NCBI RefSeq assembly: GCF_901709675.1
Contig: NC_051095.1
Location: 22,233,456-22,297,455, forward strand
Length of the DNA stretch: 64,000 nucleotides
Source: Syngnathus acus
Taxonomy: Eukaryota; Chordata; Actinopteri; Syngnathiformes; Syngnathidae
Reading direction: 5' to 3'
Notes under the pieces: model-generated
The model's database searches: none
What the model was told of the DNA's origin: nothing
Seen by the model: only the letters and a program-made list of their open reading frames with translations
Translations under genes and position numbers: made by a program
Part shown: piece by piece, positions 33,701 through 52,392 of the stretch
How positions within the stretch are numbered: position 1 is the stretch's first letter
Layout: each line of letters opens with the position of its first letter

Positions 33701-34917
33701 CTAAGGGTCAATGTGTGTGCTTTTCACCACAATGATGTACATGTGTAATAAAAGCACACATCGTCAGTGTGTTGGAGTTTTACAATTACATAGTGGAAAC
33801 AGAGCTCCTAAATCTTATTTGTTATTGCAGGTTTTACCCTCCAAAAATTTATTTGTGGGTTTGCATAACAATTAAAGTCCAGGATGCTATCCGTTTCATG
33901 GCTAGAGTCAGAATCCAAAACTCCATAAATCACATTAGTTAGCACCAAATCCCTGAGAGTATTTTTGTTTTTTTTGTGATCATACATCATTATTCCTCAG
34001 CTCCAGATGATGACATGTCTGCTTGCATTGAATGTCCCAATGCATAGTTTCTTCAGTAGTCCAATGTTGCTTGTCCATAAAGAATTAATTAATATATTAA
34101 CATGAGCATTCAGTCTAATCCCAGAACATTATTTAAAAGGGGGAAAAGGACGAATAAAATCTATTTAAAAAAAAAAAAAAAAACACCAGTCACGAGAAAA
34201 ACACGAGCACTGACAGGGTTTGTTTCACAATTTATTGTTTTTACTCTTATTGTTTGAGGAAACTAGTGCTGTTCCAGGAGCAATCTACACTGTTTTAAGT
34301 GATTTTCCATTGTACAGGTAAAGAATGTAGAAACAAGATATTCAGATTGTTAATATAAAGAGCACAATGCATGGTCTGGAGGGGTGGAGTTTGTGGTGCT
34401 TTCATATATTTCTGGAATTTAAACACATGCACATTTTATGTCAAGGAAGTCTCTCCACATATGTTGCATTAAGAGATTGTGCATGTAGTATGTATGATTG
34501 TAAACAGATTTTTTTTTTAATCCTAAGAGATGCCCTTGGCAAAGCCAAGACACACATGTGCACTCATTGCAGACTAGTTTCCCGTCCAACTCATAAATTG
34601 GTACCTATTATCACCATTCCATTTGTTTAACATTTGGCTCTGTTTAACGCATAGCAGCACTCTGTTCATGTCATTCTAAAACATTTTTTTTGCATTAGGG
34701 ATGGTCTTCCTTCTGCCAGAAATGTGTTCATAGAGTTATAAATCTAATGCCAAAGGTTTTGCAAAATTTACCGCTACGGTAAGAAAAAAAAAATCCTTTG
34801 ATTTTTTACATGGACTTTTATGGTATAGGTTAGTATAGCTGGAATCAGATGAATACTGAAACAATGTGTACTTCACAATTGATCTACATGTGATTAACTG
34901 GCGAACAGTCTGGGGTG
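33701..34917. other. Intergenic DNA, nothing recognised
   Basis: Poly(A) run at about 34168-34183. ORFs under 90 codons without recognisable similarity. Confidence 0.45.
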
Positions 34918-34919
34918 TA

Positions 34920-35826
34920 CAGTAATCCCTCCCTCGCTACTTCGCGTTTCACCTATCGCGGCCTCGCTCTATCGCAGATTCTTTTCGAAACAAATATTGC
35001 GGATAGTCAGTGCATCACGGATTTTTTTTTTTTTCATGTCTCACTCACGCACACATTCACATTGTCATATGCAGGAATGAAGCACACAAGACAGGCAAGT
35101 GCACCCCTCCACCATCAGCGACCTCGGGCGTCACTTGGAACGCGCGGCTTTGTCTAACCATACGACACTAATGGCCAATTGGAACATGTTGAGGTGTGTC
35201 CTTGCAGCTGATTGGCTTCGCAGTTCTAACCACAATTTAGCTCATCCTACCGCACTGTCTGTGTTAACATATCAGACTTGCGCTTCATCACCGAAGTTTT
35301 TTTTACTTCGAGACTATAGTGAAAATGTTTACCAAAGTGTTTAAGTAGTTAGTTCGTAAATAAGAATGTCTCTGAAAGTCAGCTTCTCTTTAAAATGTTC
35401 ACAAAAGTGTTTACTAAATATTTAGTAAACAAGAATGTTTCTTGACTTTAAAATGTTTGCAAAAGTATTTAAAAATGCAAAAAAAAGTGTTTAATAAACA
35501 ATAAAGTGTTTAAAACTACAATAAAAATTTACAAGTCTTGTGTGAATTTATTGTAACAATACATTTACACTTTCATTTCCTTTATTTTCTTATTTATTTA
35601 AATGAATAAGAATATTTCTAAAAGTCAATTTGACTTTAAGATGTTTACAAAAGTGTTTAAAAATACAAAAAACGTTAAAAAGTACATAAAAGTGTTTAAA
35701 AATGAAATAAAAGTTCATAAAATCCTTGTGTGGATATTGTAATAATGTATGTTCTCTACTTCGCGGATTTTCACCTATCGCGGGTGGGTATGGAACCAAT
35801 TAACCTCGATAAACCAGGGATTATTG
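34920..35826. mobile_element. TIR element with TA target site (pogo/Tigger-like ends)
   Basis: Begins cagtaatccctc and ends with its inverse (gggattattg), flanked by TA at 34918-34919 and 35827-35828. A subterminal motif, acctatcgcgg, occurs in the left arm, and a matching 'tcacctatcgcggg' near the right end. The interior holds imperfect tandem modules of the type 'gactttaaaatgtttacaaaagtg' (about 35380-35700). No transposase. TA targets and these ends fit mariner/pogo-group non-autonomous elements. Confidence 0.7.
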
Positions 35827-36182
35827 TATTCTGCCTTTCACTCTATATAAATGTCATCTTTTTTTATTGTTGTGATGTTTTTACATGCATGTAGCTTCAG
35901 CTGCAGTTTCGGATATGTGATGTCACTCTGCCATCGCAGTCATCTGGCAGAGAGAAAAGATGGATACTAGAATACAAATAAACGTTTTGTTAATCCATAA
36001 ATTGTGTGATATGATACTTAACTACTTAACTTTACTAGGCTAATGAATTCAGGACGTGTTGAAGGTTTCAGCCTCCAGCGTTAATGCAATAATCCTGCAA
36101 GCCTGTTTGAAAGTTGCCTTCTTAATACACACAGCTGGTTTGTAGCTTGTCCTGCATAATGATTTGTTTATTTTCTCCACAG

Positions 36183-36315
36183 GACAAACATCTTGAGAAA
36201 GGGATCCAGGCCAAAAGCAAATACGTGTGGAAAATGGGTATGTGAGACTGTGTATGTTGAGTCTGCCTTTGACTGAGGAAACGCCTCCCCGTGAAAGAAC
36301 CTCCCTTGCTGCACA
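36183..36315 (+). other. Candidate 5' UTR of ednrb preceded by a splice acceptor
   Basis: The sequence gtttattttctccacag ends at 36182 and is a good acceptor, implying a further upstream non-coding exon. No in-frame ATG upstream of 36316 was chosen because the signal peptide begins there. Confidence 0.5.
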
Positions 36316-44920
<8,605 letters not shown>

Positions 44921-46039
44921 ATACACTCGCACACTTAAACCATTCTTCTTTTGTTACAAACCCCATGTCACGTAAGCTATGGCAATGGAGGTGCTCTATC
45001 TGTCTATACGTATGTATGCATAATTGCATATATACTGTGTGTATGCATAGTACATATATCCACATAACCTGAGAGAAAAAGCAAAATGGGAAGAGATGAC
45101 CCTGAGCTGCTTCTGCATATGAATTGAATCATTTTGTAAAATTGAGCACAGTCATTCCCACGCGCCTTCATAATCATAGAGGAGAAATTGTAGTGATGTC
45201 ACGCTGCCAAATGTTAAGTGAAGAGGAGCCTTTTTGAGGAAATTTTGTAGAACAGACCATTGCCGTTTTGCAATACTGAGGAGCGGGATGCTATTATTTT
45301 ATTAACCCTGCTTGTTATGACTTGTTCTGTCTATAAAGTCTTGCCCAGTTTCTGTTTGAAGGAAAAATTAATTAAGATGGTCCTCATGTTAGTAATTTTT
45401 TTCACCTCTGTCATGTGGTTGCTGTTGTTGAGACTGTGGCTCGGCCCACAACGGGAAATCACTTCCAAGAGACAAATTTAAATGGTGTTTAATTAGTTGT
45501 GCTGTTGAAAAGCACTTTTTGGTTTATATGTCTTTATGAAGCATATGTTTATACATTCTCATTCTCTTATATATTTCGTTTGGACTGGAAGTCAACTTTT
45601 GTGACAAGACTTTTTGTGCCATCATACAGTACACTTTAAATGTCAGGACACCTGGCTATTATACCTTCGGGAACTCTGAATGGGATAGAAGTGGCAACAC
45701 TGTACAAGATGTTGGACTTTGTCTGAGAAAGATTTTTTTTAATGTCGACTGCCATTTCCCTACGTCAATGTACATATATAATGTATATAAAATATTTCAT
45801 CTGTCTACGAGCCCGCTACTGTGTTTTTTTTAGTTATATTTGTGTGTGTGTATGTGTGTGCTATGCAAAATAATGCGCATACATTGCGTGTGTCACAGTA
45901 GTAAAGTTATTTTTTTCAATATTTTTATGAAGGTTTGACTCCCACTGATGATTGTCATGGAATTTAAAAACGGGAGCAATTTTTGCCCCATGGTTTTATG
46001 GGTTAATTGTGCAAACAGATTAGGGAGCTGCTCAATAAA
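44921..46039 (+). other. ednrb 3' UTR with candidate poly(A) signal
   Basis: AATAAA at 46034-46039 follows about 1.1 kb of non-coding AT-rich sequence. Earlier usable signals cannot be excluded. Confidence 0.5.
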
Positions 46040-46259
46040 CCAGCGTACCAAATCATTTATGTTTCTACCAGGGCATGCAAAGTACTAAAACGAAAGGAAA
46101 ATCCCCAACATTTTCCTAGGTTGTGAAACCTTTTACCCATTTTGGCTTTATTTTAAGATAGGTCAAAATCCCTCAATCTAAGATGGGTTATTTTGATGAA
46201 CGCATCAGTAAATTTGGCCAATGTCATTCACCAGCAGCCAGGCCACCTGTTTGTCAGTT

Positions 46260-46370
46260 CCGTCCGTCCGTCCGTCCGTCCGTCCGTCCGTCCGTCCGTC
46301 CGTCCATCCATCCATCCATCCATCCATCCATCCATCCATCCATCCATCCATCCATCCATCCATCCATCCA
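46260..46370. repeat. Compound (CCGT)n-(CCAT)n microsatellite
   Basis: About 11 CCGT units (to 46304) run directly into about 16 CCAT units. All three frames of each strand are open, which makes spurious proteins rich in Ser-Val-Arg-Pro or Met-Asp-Gly-Trp. Confidence 0.97.
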
Positions 46371-47252
46371 AAGCTCTGGTAGGACTGACATTGTTGCTTT
46401 TTTGAAAAGTAGTTGCTAAAATGCGAATTCACTAAATATAGCAAATATTGACTGTCCGTTTGGAAAGTTGCCCCTCTGCTTGCAGCTATGCTGTTAGTGA
46501 TGATGATGGATGACTATTGCATTGAATTCAGCTGAAATTGATTTATTTCTATCAAATAGCTCTTGAATATTAAGGTTGCAAAAAATAACTATGTCCATGG
46601 TATTTAGGGTTGCTCAGAGTTATGCTTGTGGCCCTGGATAAAGTTTAATCGCCAAAAGGATTGAGAGGGGGTTCTTGTAAAAAAAATAAAAAAATAATAA
46701 TAATAATCTCCCCTTTTCTTGACTGTAAAGTGTGGAAAAACCCTGATATAGTACACATTGCTTACTTGAAGCATAGGACAGAATGACTGTCATCAAGCTA
46801 CATACAGGCAGTCTGTCCCGTTCTTGCTCCACTGCAGAGAATGTCCATCAATTTTGTGACTTGCACATCTAAATGTCTCTTGAATTTATCGGTGCAGCAA
46901 GGCTAAGTGGAAAACATGAGATAACTGTTGCACCATAGAAATTCCTTTTTGAAAACCACGTGTTGACGATTGTTCCCAAAGCTGTCAACCACACACGCAG
47001 CTATGTGTTGCCATGTGACAGACGGATATGCTTAACCCTCCAAACCTTACATGTTATTATTCAAACTTCAGTACCCTCGTTCTTTTTCTGCATCTGCTTT
47101 GGCGGCACAATGCAAAATAACCCAGACTGCGTTTTTTTGCCAATTGTGAAATCTTTAGATCCATAGTTTCCCTTGAGATGTCAAAAACCTCTTCAAAAGG
47201 ACAGATGCAAACAATTTTGTGTTCCAAGGATTACATCAATGCTTTGGAAATC
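46371..47252. other. Intergenic DNA between ednrb and polr1d
   Basis: Nothing recognised. Confidence 0.45.
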
Positions 47253-47260
47253 CTTTAAAA

Positions 47261-47452
47261 CAGGGGTCTCAAACTCCAGTCCTCGGGGGCCGCATTCCTA
47301 CAAGTTTCCCTCGTTAAACACACTTGATTCAAATGATCAGTTCATCCTCACGTTCTGCAGGAGCCTGCTAATTGAATCAGGTGTGTTTAACGAGGGAAAC
47401 TTGGAAAACATGTAGGAATGCGGCCCCCGAGGACTGGAGTTTGAGACCCCTG
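47261..47452. mobile_element. Palindromic hAT MITE (192 bp)
   Basis: Near-perfect palindrome whose arms begin caggggtctcaaactccagt. Perfect 8-bp target duplication CTTTAAAA at 47253-47260 and 47453-47460. It is a different family from the five 320-bp MITEs but has a related terminus. The interior carries gtttccctcgttaaacacac and its inverse. Confidence 0.93.
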
Positions 47453-47564
47453 CTTTAAAAGGAGCAGTTGCGACAATTCATAGCACAGGAAATAACTAGT
47501 CTTGGGGGAGTTGAGGAATGAAAAAATAGGACACAACGTGACACTGATCATTTTTGTTCTGGAG

Positions 47565-47570
47565 TTTAAT
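47565..47570 (-). terminator. Candidate poly(A) signal of polr1d
   Basis: ATTAAA on the minus strand about 200 bp beyond the stop codon; the usual AATAAA was not seen closer. Confidence 0.35.
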
Positions 47571-47766
47571 GTTTTGCCTCCTCAAGCCAACAATTCGGGA
47601 AATACGGAACAGGGAAAAAAATACCCAAATGCTTTTCCCCACAAAAAAAGGGGACAATCAATATCTTTGGACAAGCATTTGCATGGCTGCATTTCAACAA
47701 CCTTTTGTATAAAACTATACTTACTAAATAAATAAAACTATGTTCTTTCATTTGGCTTGATGTTCT

Positions 47767-50700
47767 TCATTCCATGGGTTGCTCCTGGTTTTCTTTGAAC
47801 TCTTTCACTTTTGCCTGGAATAGTACAAGAGAACATTCAGCTTGAGTTGCGACAACATTGACACAAGGGTCTCTTGCTGAGAGGCCCTGTCATGGGTTCA
47901 AAAACCGCCATCTGAGCAGTGCTCGCTGACGCTAAAGGAAGAGGACAGTAATCCCTTCCAAGTATTATTTGGATCACGAGTCCGATATTTTTCTATGTTG
48001 GGGAAAATCAAAGTTTAGCCTGAAGTGTTCAAGTAAATGTACTTATTTGTCACCGTGTACAGACTTTTTTTTCCAAAATAAATAAGCCAATTGGTTTTTA
48101 AGGGTAAGATTACTATGAAATATCATTTAAGTGTTTAGGTATCAAAGTGTTTAGTATATTTTTGGTTGAACTACAAAATTGTTTTGTCAATCAATTACTC
48201 CTGCCCCCCCTCTACCGCATGTCCGCCTCACAGTTCAGAGGGTGCGAGTTTGATTCCACCTCTGGCCCTCCCTGTGTGGAATTTGCATGTTCTCCCTGTG
48301 TCCGCGTGGGTTTTCTCTGGGCACTCTGGTTTCCTCCCACATCCCAAAAACATGCATGATAGGCTGATTGAGCACTCCAAATTGCCCAGATGGAGTGCGG
48401 GTGGTCGTGTGTCTATGTGTGCCCTGCGATTGGCTGGCAACCGGTAGGGCCATTAAAATTCAATGTGATGATTTTGACTTTAACTGACTTTTTTTCAGAA
48501 AATGTTGGTTGATAAATTCCACCACTTTGGGGGCAGTTAACTGCTGGGTTTCAACTTTGCTTCATTGCATATGCATTTGTATGTTTCCTAAGGAAACTGC
48601 GCCAATGTATAGACACTTGTAAGAGACAAATGCTTTATGTCTCATTTGTCTGTCTTAGCTCGGTTAAACAAAGACATTGGTTGTTTTCCAGGAAGATTAT
48701 CCATTTTGTGGTCATGCGGTGACTATCACGTAATCCCAGCTTCATCAAAGTGCTCCTACAATAACCCGAACATCAAAGCTCGTCTTTGCATACATCGAGC
48801 ATATGATGTGACGTTCCCCCCAAGCCACTCCAAATCTTTCTTGGATCTGAAGGTTTTCACACATTTTGGATCAGACTCCTGATGTACCAAAAGAAAGAGC
48901 CTGTGTGTAGTGGTACTGATTATTTGAAGTGCTCTTTAATGTGAGATCTAAGATAAAGATGATTTATCCATTTTACTTTTGATTCAAACCACCTTTTGTA
49001 AACTGAAGCAGCATGTTTTTTTCAATGTTGCACTTTGCCTTCATTTGTTTAAGTCTGTCAAGGCCTACCTCAAAAGTGGTGAGAACATGTTGACAAACTT
49101 CCCGGAGCTGAGTCAGGCCCTTCCTCAGAGACTCAACGGCTGGAGTTCCATCTAGGGGGGGAGGGAAGGAAACAGCAGGTACTTGTGAGGAACTGGCCTA
49201 CCAACGCATTCGTTTTTGCGTAGATCATTCATGTGATGAAACCGCAGTCGAAAAATCTTAAGGGTTTTGTAAGAGCGGTCCTTGAACCTCGTGAGGAAAA
49301 GTAGTTCAGATAATGGAAAGGGGGGGAACATATTCATTGCTCTCTTTCATCAAAGCAGAATGAGCGGGTTACTCAAAGCCACGAGACATATTCAGGTCAC
49401 GTTCACAACGCTACATAGGAAAAATAACTGGCAACTCTTCTTATATTGCACATTTTTGCTCAAAGGAACAAAAATGTTGTAAAACACAATGGCAGTCTGA
49501 ATACAGAACAATTTCATAATTAATCCACCAAAAATATTTGTTCAACCAATAGATTAGTATTTTAACTAGTTAATCCAGAGACAAAACCAATAGATGAGTA
49601 TTTGCACTAATGTCTGTATAATGTAAAGTGTAATTTTTCTGCTGTCATCTTTTATCCTGGAGAGAGAAAAAATATATATTCTATTCTACCAGATACTTGT
49701 AAGCAAAGATGAAGCACTGAAATACTTTTGTACTGACATGCAATCAATCCATTCATCCATCTATCCAACCGCCTCCCCATTCACCTGTTCATCCATCATC
49801 CATACGTCCATCATCTGTTCGTCTACTAATTCATCCATCCCAAACATTACAATTCATCCATCCCAAACATTATTTACATTGAATGCCGCTAAACGTAAAT
49901 GAATATGTCTGTGTATGTTCTTCTGTGGGTTTTAGCTTGTATTTTTTATCTTTTTTATTCTATTTATTCATTTTTTTATCTCATGCGCTGATCGGTTGGC
50001 ACTTTTTAAATTTCGTTGTACATGTGTGACAATGACAATAAAGATCTATTCTATTCCATTCTATTTTGCCCTTGATTGATCATAATGAGCTTAAAAAAAA
50101 AAACATCTTGTAGAATACTGAAACAATGTGATGTTAGTCTGGGCCAGTGTTTTGCTAACATAATTCCACATCTACCCACCTCACTGATTGTCAAATATAA
50201 CTGGACAAAACTAAAATAAAAGCAATTTAACGTAATGTTAGAAACGTGGTATCAATTTGGGGGAAACGCACACACAAATATTGTATAAGCTCTTTTATCA
50301 AAGTGAAGTGTATGTTTCCAAAAGCCTGTGGGGTTTTGTAGCCCAGACAAAGAAAATGTCTACTTACTATTTTGCACATTTTTGGTCAAATTAACAAAAA
50401 TATTCTAAAACACCATTACTGGTAGCCAGTGTTCTTTACCTCGTGTCTGAATCCGAAAGTTTATCTTGTTCTCTGATGGATGGGTGATGGTGTAGCCGCA
50501 AAACTCAACAGACTCGCTGGTGTAAACACAAAAAAAGGAAAAGTGACCTTTGGTTTAAACTAAAAAAACATTTCTTTCGCCAACTTGGTCAAAAGCACTG
50601 ACTCTTTCATGATCATATATCGCAGAGAGTTGCCCAGGGTATGGTCTTCATCATGCATCACAAATGTCACACTGCCCTCATCAGAACCATCGGCTTGGAC

Positions 50701-51211
50701 CTAAAACGCATTGCAGAAAAAATAACTGTTTCACTTTTGCCGGCCTTAATTGGACCTAAAACGCATTGCAGAAATAAACAAACACAACAACAACAAAAAA
50801 CAGTTCAACTTTTATCAGATTTAAATTCACCTAATCAAGAGCGATCCCTAGTGGAAAAAAAACGTAAACAAGGTATGTAAGTTAAGTCCTCTCTGTTGCA
50901 TTATAGTGAAACTTTAGATCACCAGTAATGTGTAAAGCTTGAGTGTTGATTAAAGTGGTGCTGATTTTGATCACCATTGTTGTTTTTTATCACCAATGTT
51001 TCACGTGTAAACAACCGGGCAATTTGCTTGCCGCGCCACAGATGCTAGTATCACACTACGGATGCAATGTATAGTAAAACCTGTCGGGTGCCGAGGTAGC
51101 GTCGGGTTATTGTTAAAATCATATTTACATATTGTCAGTGTCAATCTTGTAGGGTTTGTTTAAGACTCTTACCATTTCGAGAATTCGTTTCTTCTCGCCT
51201 TCTTCAGCCAT
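47767..51211 (-). CDS. polr1d: DNA-directed RNA polymerases I and III subunit AC19
   Basis: Five coding exons on the minus strand, in order 51211-51173, 50700-50603, 50516-50440, 49151-49069 and 47814-47767, joining in phase to 114 residues. The protein is the small RPB11-like subunit shared by Pol I and Pol III that pairs with POLR1C (AC40) in the nuclear polymerase assembly platform. It opens [13 protein letters not shown], then [20 protein letters not shown] (residues 24-43, the dimerisation helix signature), [31 protein letters not shown] and [10 protein letters not shown], with a short charged tail ending QPME. All line up with POLR1D, whose mammalian form has a longer N terminus. Donor of exon 2 (GA|GTCAGT) is slightly weak; the others are standard. 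It is divergent from vamp7 across a short interval. Confidence 0.93.
47815..49068 (-). other. polr1d intron 4
   Basis: Contains the SINE fragment at 48205-48450. No other element recognised. Confidence 0.6.
48205..48450 (+). repeat. tRNA-derived SINE, truncated, in polr1d intron 4
   Basis: Head with tgtccgcctcacagttcaga, body with catgttctccctgtgtccgc and 'tttcctcccacatcccaaaa', ending at tggctggcaaccgg. The terminal GGAT tail is absent. Several overlapping ORFs here are only the SINE read in different frames. Confidence 0.85.
49152..50439 (-). other. polr1d intron 3
   Basis: Holds CATC-rich sequence at 49745-49830 and a LINE 3' tail at 49905-50066; the remainder is unassigned. Confidence 0.55.
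49905..50066 (+). repeat. LINE 3' tail
   Basis: 'aatttcgttgtacatgtgtg' followed by acaatgacaataaagatcta and (TTCTA)n is a common 3' end of fish non-LTR elements. Confidence 0.55.
50695..50774 (-). repeat. 25-bp direct repeat duplicating a polr1d splice acceptor
   Basis: ttggacctaaaacgcattgc and the next five bases occur at 50695-50719 and again at 50750-50774, 55 bp apart. Read on the minus strand each copy is a pyrimidine-poor branch region followed by TTTTAG|GTCCAA, so the acceptor of polr1d exon 2 has a decoy 55 bp upstream. Confidence 0.9.
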
Positions 51212-51643
51212 GCTGCACACTCACGCGGACCCATACGGGTTTACCCATAGTTTTGTCTGACAGGTAACGGCTGAGGTGAGTTTGTTTACGTCCAATGAAA
51301 ACGCTTCAAAGTATGTTTTAACCGACCAGATTTTTTATATCAGCTTATTTTTTAATGTGGGTGTTGCAAGTAATACAGTTACAGAACAAATTCTCTCCAA
51401 ATAACCTGCAAGAATAAACGGAGGAAAAATTATTAAAGTTTTGTCGTAATATTATGACGTATTAAAACCTTGCCGAAAAAGAAAGTCGCTGCTTGTAGTC
51501 CAACATTTAACCGGTTCCACGGAGCATACATCAATGAAACGTAATGTGGACTACACTACCCTTTAACCCAGTACATTAGTTTCCGGTCCGAAGGTCCGGG
51601 TGCTGGTTTACAAAGCAGAAGTCACTCGGAAGGGATTTGCTAG
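51212..51643. promoter_or_regulatory. Shared divergent promoter of polr1d and vamp7
   Basis: polr1d's ATG is at 51211 (-). A candidate vamp7 non-coding first exon ends at 51643 with ttgctag|gtgagg. A CCAAT box is visible (gtccaatgaaaac near 51290). No TATA box is obvious, typical for housekeeping genes. The exact start sites are not determinable. Confidence 0.55.
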
Positions 51644-52029
51644 GTGAGGAAGTCGTCTGAGATGTTGGAGTTTTGTGTAAACGTGCTTCTTTGAAGGCTG
51701 CTTGCGTTCAAGGTTTTTTGACTAAGCATTAAATGTGACATTGTATTACTATTGGTGCAAAATTGGATCTGCAGTAACGTCTTATGCCGAGTGTTGTCAA
51801 CATTAGAAAAAACTCAAATATGTCATCATAGTTTGTAGTTCTTTTGTGTACCTCCCGTCAGCCAGATCACCAGCTGTTTTGGGAGTTATTCACAATCTGA
51901 TTTGAATATTGACGCAGAGATTTCCATTAGGCCTTATCATGAAAATGTTCGACAGGTGCGTTTCTGGTTTGTCTCCTCCCCATCTTTTCATATTCTTGTG
52001 TTGTCAGGTCTGTGCCAACAACTGTAGCC
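51540..52029 (+). other. vamp7 5' UTR exon and first intron
   Basis: Donor candidate at 51643/51644; acceptor ttgtgttgtcag ending at 52007, 22 bp before the start codon. Confidence 0.5.
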
Positions 52030-52351
52030 ATGGCAATTCTATTTGCCGTGGTGGCTCGTGGAACAACCATCCTAGCCAAGCATGCATGGTGTGGCGGCAA
52101 CTTCCTCGAAGTAACTGAGCAAATCTTAGCCAAAATTCCCTCTGAGAATAACAAGTTGACATACAGCCATGGCAGGTAGGTGGGCATTTGCTCCTCACGC
52201 ATATTTTACGTTTTCACCCTCATGTGGGACTTCGCATTTATTTGCCATTGTGTTACCATATTAGCGTATGTATCGCCGTTAAGTTGATTGAGTCTTACAT
52301 ACGACATTTTCAAGAATAGGGTTGAAATACTCGGGCATTCGCAGTTTAGCA

Positions 52352-52392
<41 letters not shown>

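Noticed and set aside
46183-46444. Met-Asp-Gly-Trp repeat proteins
   Set aside because: All frames of the CCGT/CCAT microsatellite are open; not genes.
49741-49870. CRISPR-like short repeats (catccatc, cccaaacatta)
   Set aside because: Irregular CATC-rich microsatellite in a vertebrate intron, without spacer regularity.
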